The position numbers were made by a program, and so were the translations under genes. From Burkholderiales bacterium (GTDB lineage Bacteria > Pseudomonadota > Gammaproteobacteria > Burkholderiales > Burkholderiaceae_B), in NCBI GenBank assembly GCA_005788065.1, contig SXZD01000171.1, positions 1 through 11,748 on the forward strand: a stretch of 11,748 bases of DNA. Reading direction: 5' to 3'. Below the pieces are notes generated by a model. That model did not search any database, was not told the DNA's origin, and was given only the letters and a program-made list of their open reading frames with translations. Of this stretch, positions 8,385-11,748 are shown piece by piece. Each line of letters opens with the position of its first letter. Position 1 is the first letter of the stretch.

Positions 8385-8879
8385 TCAGGCCACGGTGGAC
8401 ATCAGCAGTCCGCCGACGGCACCGAGCGTCAACTGCGTGCGCAGCGACAGGAAACGGGCCAGAGAAGCCAGACGGCTGTAGAGTCGTGTGTCGACGCACC
8501 AGACTGTTATCAGGCACAGGACCAGTGCTGCGCAGGCGTCCCGGGCGGGCAGCAGGGTGGTGGCTGCCCAAGCCATCAGTGAGGGCGTAATGCCCCACAC
8601 CAATTCGCGCGAGTCCCAATTGGGCATGCTGATCTGTCCATCGCGCCGGTGTTCATCAGCAGCGCAATTGCATTGCGGATCGGCCGCTGCATGCATGCCC
8701 AGCGCCAGCCCCCAGTGTATGGCGCCCAGAAAGCTCACGATACTGGCCCCGTAAAGCGCATTGGCTTTGAGCAACAACCCCTGCAGCTGTGGGTCATGGA
8801 TGAAGTGTGCTGCCGCGCCCAGTCCCAGAAACGGGATCAGCCCGGCATAGCCCAGAAGGTTGAGTGTGGACCAGTTCAT
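8385..8879 (-). CDS. DUF3429 family inner-membrane protein
   Basis: A 164-residue protein matching the DUF3429 pattern: an N-terminal LGYAGLIPFLGL, then ALYGASIVSFLGAIHWGLAL at 41-60, then WGITPSLMAW at 95-104, a hydrophobic stretch ending CVDTRLYSR, and a closing SLRTQLTLGAVGG helix. Hydrophobic stretches at about 7-26, 40-62, 93-110, 114-129 and 148-163 suggest four or five membrane helices, with a polar segment at 63-90. The function of the family is not known. The ATG lies 7 bp after the stop of the photolyase-like gene, and its Shine-Dalgarno (TGAGG) overlaps that stop codon, so translation is probably coupled. A terminator follows at 8341-8370, making this the last gene of a three-gene operon. 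Confidence 0.9.
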   Translation of the reverse strand: MNWSTLNLLGYAGLIPFLGLGAAAHFIHDPQLQGLLLKANALYGASIVSFLGAIHWGLALGMHAAADPQCNCAADEHRRDGQISMPNWDSRELVWGITPSLMAWAATTLLPARDACAALVLCLITVWCVDTRLYSRLASLARFLSLRTQLTLGAVGGLLMSTVA

Positions 8880-8886
8880 GAGTGCC

Positions 8887-10332
8887 TCACGCAGATTGGC
8901 GCGATGTCGTCTGCGGACTGAGGGTCAGTTCGCGACCTGCCATCGCATGGTCGAAAAAGCGGGTAAAGCTGGGTTGCAGTTGCAGGGGGTTGGCAAAGAA
9001 ACGGGGGGCTGCCTGCAGAGTGGCGCAGTCACAATCTTTCAATGCGGCATAGCCGGGGTTCCATGTCTCCATCGCCTGCAGGCCATGCTTGCTGTGACGA
9101 ACGGCCTTCACGAAAGCGGACGTGCGGGTGAGCCAGACCTCGGTTGTCATTTCGCCGAGTCTGCGCAACACAAACTCCCAGCGCTTGGCTGACCATGCGA
9201 ATCGGTCATGAAAGTCCATGTCTATCCAGGCGATGACCGGCGTAGTGTCTGGTCTGACCGGCCCCAGACACCACGGATGACGCAGTTCAATGTCACTTGT
9301 GTCCAGACGGCTAAGCAGTGCGTCGTCATTCAGGACGCGCAGGCCGTGCCGGCTCAGCAATGTCGTCAGGTCTGAGTCGGGGGCAGTCGGTGGATCGATG
9401 CGGGGGTGGTGTCCCGGCTCTGGACCCAACGAATTGCGCCCGCGGGCGATCGCCTCGAGGTCGACATAACTGGTGTCGATCTTGGTGCCGCTGCAGTTCA
9501 TACCCGCAAAGTAGCGACTCACGTTGTCAGCGTTGAACAGATAGGGTTTGTGTGCAAAGGTGCCCGCCACCCATTGCCAAGACAGCCAGTTGGAAGCGAG
9601 GTCTCCGTCGAGCAGGTGCGTGTACATCCAGGCAGCGCCCACCTTCCAGTCCACCTTGCGGATATGCACGACATAGGAGGCCAGCCACATGCGCATGTGG
9701 TTGTGCAGGTAGCCCTCGGCATACAGCATGCGGACAGCCGCATCAATCACCGCCACGCCGGTGGCGCCATGGGTGATGTCATCCGGCAGGCTGGTTTCAT
9801 AACGGCCGCGCCAGACCGGGTTGCGGATGTCTGACAGGATTCCGTCGCCCAAGCGGCTCCATACATGGTGGAAATACTCCCGCCATGCAAATTCGTAGAT
9901 CAACTTGTCCTCCAGCGTCAGCATGTGCTGCAGGCTGAGTTTCTCGATGCAGGCTGGAATGTTCAGAAAGCCGTGGGTTATGTAGGGACTGAGCAGCGTC
10001 ACCGCGCCGTCAATGAAATTGCGGGTTTTGGCATAGGCGGTTGGTCTGACCCGGTCGAGCCGATGTTCAGCGGCTGAGATTGTGGGTTCGAAATGGGTAT
10101 CGAGTCGCCTCGTGCTGCGAACTGCCGGCCGGTCGGCTTCTCGCATGTTGCCAAAGCGGCGGTTGCTGCGCACCCCTGCTTGAGCGTCAGAAGCGTGGGG
10201 TTTGCGGGGCAGGCGGGGACGTCCGTAGGCAGAACCGGGTCTGTCACCCCACTGACGTGCATCGCCGCCGGTGTTGCCCTGGTGTCCGGAGTTGCCAGAG
10301 CCGTTGCGTGTGTTGCGATCGTCGTCGTCCAT
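8887..10332 (-). CDS. Photolyase/cryptochrome FAD-domain protein lacking the N-terminal antenna domain
   Basis: A 481-residue protein with the helical FAD domain of photolyases at about 96-300: TAYAKTRNF 98-106, LSPYITHG 114-121, EFAWREYFHHVW 147-158, TGVAVIDAAVR from 191, HNHMRMW 210-216 and DGDLASN 242-248. By alignment to E. coli PhrB from memory, Asn248 matches Asn378 (flavin N5), and Trp252, Trp229 and probably Trp174 match the electron-transfer triad 382/359/306; the third alignment needs a two-residue gap. The usual N-terminal alpha/beta domain is absent. Instead there is a polar, Arg/Gly-rich N-terminal tail (1-~90) and a C-terminal domain (~361-467). FAD binding and photoreduction are likely; DNA repair is uncertain. 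The start at 10332 has GAGGG 4 nt upstream, adjoining the SDR stop; an ATG one codon earlier (10335) is possible. It is the middle gene of the SDR/photolyase/DUF3429 operon. Confidence 0.9.
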   Translation of the reverse strand: MDDDDRNTRNGSGNSGHQGNTGGDARQWGDRPGSAYGRPRLPRKPHASDAQAGVRSNRRFGNMREADRPAVRSTRRLDTHFEPTISAAEHRLDRVRPTAYAKTRNFIDGAVTLLSPYITHGFLNIPACIEKLSLQHMLTLEDKLIYEFAWREYFHHVWSRLGDGILSDIRNPVWRGRYETSLPDDITHGATGVAVIDAAVRMLYAEGYLHNHMRMWLASYVVHIRKVDWKVGAAWMYTHLLDGDLASNWLSWQWVAGTFAHKPYLFNADNVSRYFAGMNCSGTKIDTSYVDLEAIARGRNSLGPEPGHHPRIDPPTAPDSDLTTLLSRHGLRVLNDDALLSRLDTSDIELRHPWCLGPVRPDTTPVIAWIDMDFHDRFAWSAKRWEFVLRRLGEMTTEVWLTRTSAFVKAVRHSKHGLQAMETWNPGYAALKDCDCATLQAAPRFFANPLQLQPSFTRFFDHAMAGRELTLSPQTTSRQSA

Positions 10333-10339
10333 CATGCCC

Positions 10340-11089
10340 TCACTTGACCAGTGGTCTGACGGAAACAAAGCCCCCGTCCACAGGCATGACTGTCCCGGTA
10401 ATGCGCCCCGCTTCGCCGCTGAGCAGGAACTGCATGGCAGCGGCCACGTCGTCTGCTTCATTCAACCCGGATAGCGGGTACTGGCGGGCTGCGGCTTGCT
10501 GCAGCGCTTCGCTTTTAAGGAACGGCTCTGCCATGGCAGTACGGGTCAAGCCCGGTGCCACCGCATTGACCCGAATGCCATCGGAGGCATAGCTTGCTGC
10601 GGCAGACCGCACCAGCCCTTCAATGCCCGCCTTGGCAGCGGCCACGGCTTCGTGGCTTTGCAGGCCGATGCCGGCTGCGCAACTGGAAATCAATACGGCG
10701 CTGGCTGGATCGCCTGTCGCACCCTGCGCCTTGCGGTGCTTGATGAAGGCGCGCAGTCCGAACGCGGCTGAATTCAGATTCAGGTTGATGGTCTGCAACC
10801 ACTGGTCGTCGCTTGTGCGGTGAAGGGGCGCGATCAGAATGGATCCGAGGCAGTGCGCCCATCCTGTCACGGGGCCGTTTTGCGAAGCGGCATCGGCGAA
10901 GGCTTGTTCCACCGCAGCGCTGTCCAGCAAGTCAAGTTGCAGGCAGGCAACGGAAGGGTTGTTTGCGTAGGGCGCCTGCAGCTTCTCCAGATTGCGACCC
11001 GCCACGGTGCATACATGACCCTGCGCAGTAAGGCGTTTGACCAGGTTCTGTGCGATGGCGCTGCCACCGGCAGATATGAATGTATGCAT
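10340..11089 (-). CDS. Atypical short-chain dehydrogenase/reductase (SDR) without the catalytic Tyr
   Basis: A 249-residue Rossmann-fold SDR of classical length. The cofactor loop is SAGGSAIAQNL at 6-16 instead of the usual TGxxxGxG; CLGS at 80-83 takes the place of the NNAG motif; the active-site Ser lies in VLISSCAAG (135-136). The YxxxK motif reads VAAAK at 149-153: Lys153 is kept but Tyr is Val. The C-terminal GRITGTVMPVDGGF is typical of SDRs. Reductase activity is therefore doubtful or non-standard, though NAD(P) binding is likely; the substrate is unknown. The start at 11089 is chosen because AAGGG lies 5 nt upstream and the first beta strand begins at once; an in-frame ATG at 11275 would only add a low-complexity tail. 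It is the first gene of the operon, with its stop 7 bp before the photolyase-like gene start at 10332. Confidence 0.92.
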   Translation of the reverse strand: MHTFISAGGSAIAQNLVKRLTAQGHVCTVAGRNLEKLQAPYANNPSVACLQLDLLDSAAVEQAFADAASQNGPVTGWAHCLGSILIAPLHRTSDDQWLQTINLNLNSAAFGLRAFIKHRKAQGATGDPASAVLISSCAAGIGLQSHEAVAAAKAGIEGLVRSAAASYASDGIRVNAVAPGLTRTAMAEPFLKSEALQQAAARQYPLSGLNEADDVAAAMQFLLSGEAGRITGTVMPVDGGFVSVRPLVK

Positions 11090-11115
11090 GAAAGCCCTTG
11101 GTATTGTATTTTTGT

Positions 11116-11139
11116 TAGTACTATTTTGTCGTAGACAAA
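11116..11139 (-). promoter_or_regulatory. Two adjacent palindromes in the SDR operon promoter region
   Basis: TTTGTC at 11125-11130 and GACAAA at 11134-11139 form a perfect 6-bp inverted repeat with a 3-bp centre; one base away is the 8-bp palindrome TAGTACTA at 11116-11123. Both lie 27-50 bp upstream of the SDR start in a sharply AT-rich stretch. On the - strand, ACGACA (11132-11127) and TACAAT (11108-11103) resemble -35/-10 boxes with an 18-bp spacer, which would place the first palindrome over the -35 box. A regulator operator is inferred. The TACAAT box would start transcription almost at the Shine-Dalgarno, so the exact promoter is unsure. Confidence 0.45.
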
Positions 11140-11398
11140 TGGAAATAGCCAGCGAAATGTGCTGCGGCGGTGGGTAGGTATTTGCAGCGTGCGGGCAAAA
11201 GGGCTGGGGTCTAGGGGGTTCCTGCGAGTTGTTTTTGGTGTGTTGCGGAGGGGAGGGGCGGCTCCCTGTCGCCAAACAGGCCGGCTGAAAATTGGCATCC
11301 CTCTGTTCGGGTATAGTCGCTGTGGCATGCCGCCGGGGCTGTCGACGGTTGAAGCGATATCCCGCCGGTGTCGAATTGCCTGCTTAGAGGAGAAATGT
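11140..11398. other. Divergent intergenic region with G-rich tract
   Basis: About 310 bp separate the SDR start from the enoyl-CoA hydratase start. Apart from the palindromes near the SDR gene, 11161-11263 is strongly G-rich on the + strand, with runs at 11201-11203, 11206-11209, 11214-11218 and GGAGGGGAGGGG at 11247-11258. A small hairpin follows (CCTGT 11265-11269 with ACAGG 11276-11280). A TATAGT at 11312-11317 resembles a -10 box for the hydratase gene, but the best -35 (TTGGCA, 11292-11297) is only 14 bp away. No coding sequence is seen here. Confidence 0.55.
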
Positions 11399-11748
11399 GT
11401 GTCTTACGAAAATATTCTGGTTGAAATCCGCGGTCGCGTCGGTCTTGTAACCCTGAACCGCCCGGCCGTGCTCAATGCGCTCAACGACGCGCTGATGGAC
11501 GAGCTGGGTCGCGCACTCGCTGCATTTGATGCGGACGCCAATATCGGTGCCATGGTGGTGACCGGCAGCGACAAGGCGTTCGCTGCAGGTGCCGACATTG
11601 CGGCCATGGCCAACTATTCATTCGCCGATGTGTTCTCGGGTGACTACATCACCCGCAATTGGGAGCGCATCAAAACCATCCGCAAGCCCGTCATCGCAGC
11701 GGTTCGCGGCTTTGCGCTGGGTGGTGGCTGCGAGCTGGCGATGATGTG
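11399..11748 (+). CDS. Enoyl-CoA hydratase/isomerase family protein (3' end outside window)
   Basis: The first 116 residues of a crotonase-fold protein, cut by the window end. It opens with SYENILVEIRGRVGLVTLNRP, followed by LNALNDALM. AFAAGADI supplies the first oxyanion-hole backbone, and GFALGGGCELAMM supplies the second plus a Glu equivalent to catalytic Glu144 of rat mitochondrial enoyl-CoA hydratase. The second catalytic Glu lies beyond the window. The expected reaction is hydration of 2-trans-enoyl-CoA to 3-hydroxyacyl-CoA in beta-oxidation. The start is GTG at 11399 with AGGAG at 11388-11392 and a 6-nt spacer; the ATG at 11395 is in another frame. The product is expected to be about 260 residues. 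It is transcribed divergently from the SDR operon. Confidence 0.9.
   Translation, partial: MSYENILVEIRGRVGLVTLNRPAVLNALNDALMDELGRALAAFDADANIGAMVVTGSDKAFAAGADIAAMANYSFADVFSGDYITRNWERIKTIRKPVIAAVRGFALGGGCELAMM

Noticed and set aside
10333..10461. 43-residue upstream extension of the photolyase-like protein (ATG at 10461)
   Set aside because: It lies inside the 3' end of the SDR gene; the ATGs at 10335/10332 directly after the SDR stop, with GAGGG upstream of 10332, are the natural start. The choice between the two ATGs is open.
11090..11275. 62-residue upstream extension of the SDR (ATG at 11275)
   Set aside because: It is Pro/Gln/Asn-rich low-complexity translation of the promoter region; AAGGG precedes the ATG at 11089, where the Rossmann fold begins.
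11292..11310. Possible sigma-54 promoter (TTGGCA...) before the enoyl-CoA hydratase
   Set aside because: The required GC of the -12 element is missing at the proper spacing after GG, so the match is only to the -24 half.

Overview
The window looks like chromosomal DNA of a betaproteobacterium, most likely Burkholderiales. That is an inference from gene content (an M61 peptidase with a PDZ domain, an AcuI/YhdH reductase, a Trp-triad photolyase-type FAD protein, a VCBS/RTX giant protein), a moderately GC-rich composition and clear Shine-Dalgarno sites. No tRNA, rRNA, transposase, phage gene or CRISPR array is visible.

Region 1 (1-5284, + strand) is one huge repetitive gene for a type I-secreted, calcium-binding surface or extracellular protein. 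It carries seven VCBS repeats in alternating A/B types, a cadherin-like domain, an Ig-like domain, RTX nonapeptides, three tandem 459-bp units and a C-terminal secretion region. Its start is unconvincing: there is no ribosome binding site, the ORF opens inside a domain, and a domain-like stretch lies in another frame just upstream. The 5' part is probably missing or frameshifted. No type I secretion genes are in the window.

Region 2 (5404-8236, - strand) holds acuI followed by an M61-family aminopeptidase, 37 bp apart and probably co-transcribed. This pair converges on the giant gene. Upstream of acuI lie two perfect hairpins, then a rho-independent terminator belonging to the next operon.

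Region 3 (8341-11089, - strand) is a tight three-gene operon: an atypical short-chain dehydrogenase/reductase without the catalytic Tyr, a photolyase/cryptochrome FAD-domain protein without the usual N-terminal antenna domain, and a DUF3429 membrane protein. Stops and starts are 7 bp apart at both junctions, with Shine-Dalgarno sites at or overlapping the upstream stop codon, and the operon ends in a good terminator. Its AT-rich promoter region has two adjacent palindromes. I regard this operon as the most interesting part of the window: a probable blue-light or flavin-linked module of unknown function.

Region 4 (11090-11748) is a divergent intergenic region with a G-rich tract, followed by the 5' part of an enoyl-CoA hydratase gene (+ strand, GTG start) that runs off the window.
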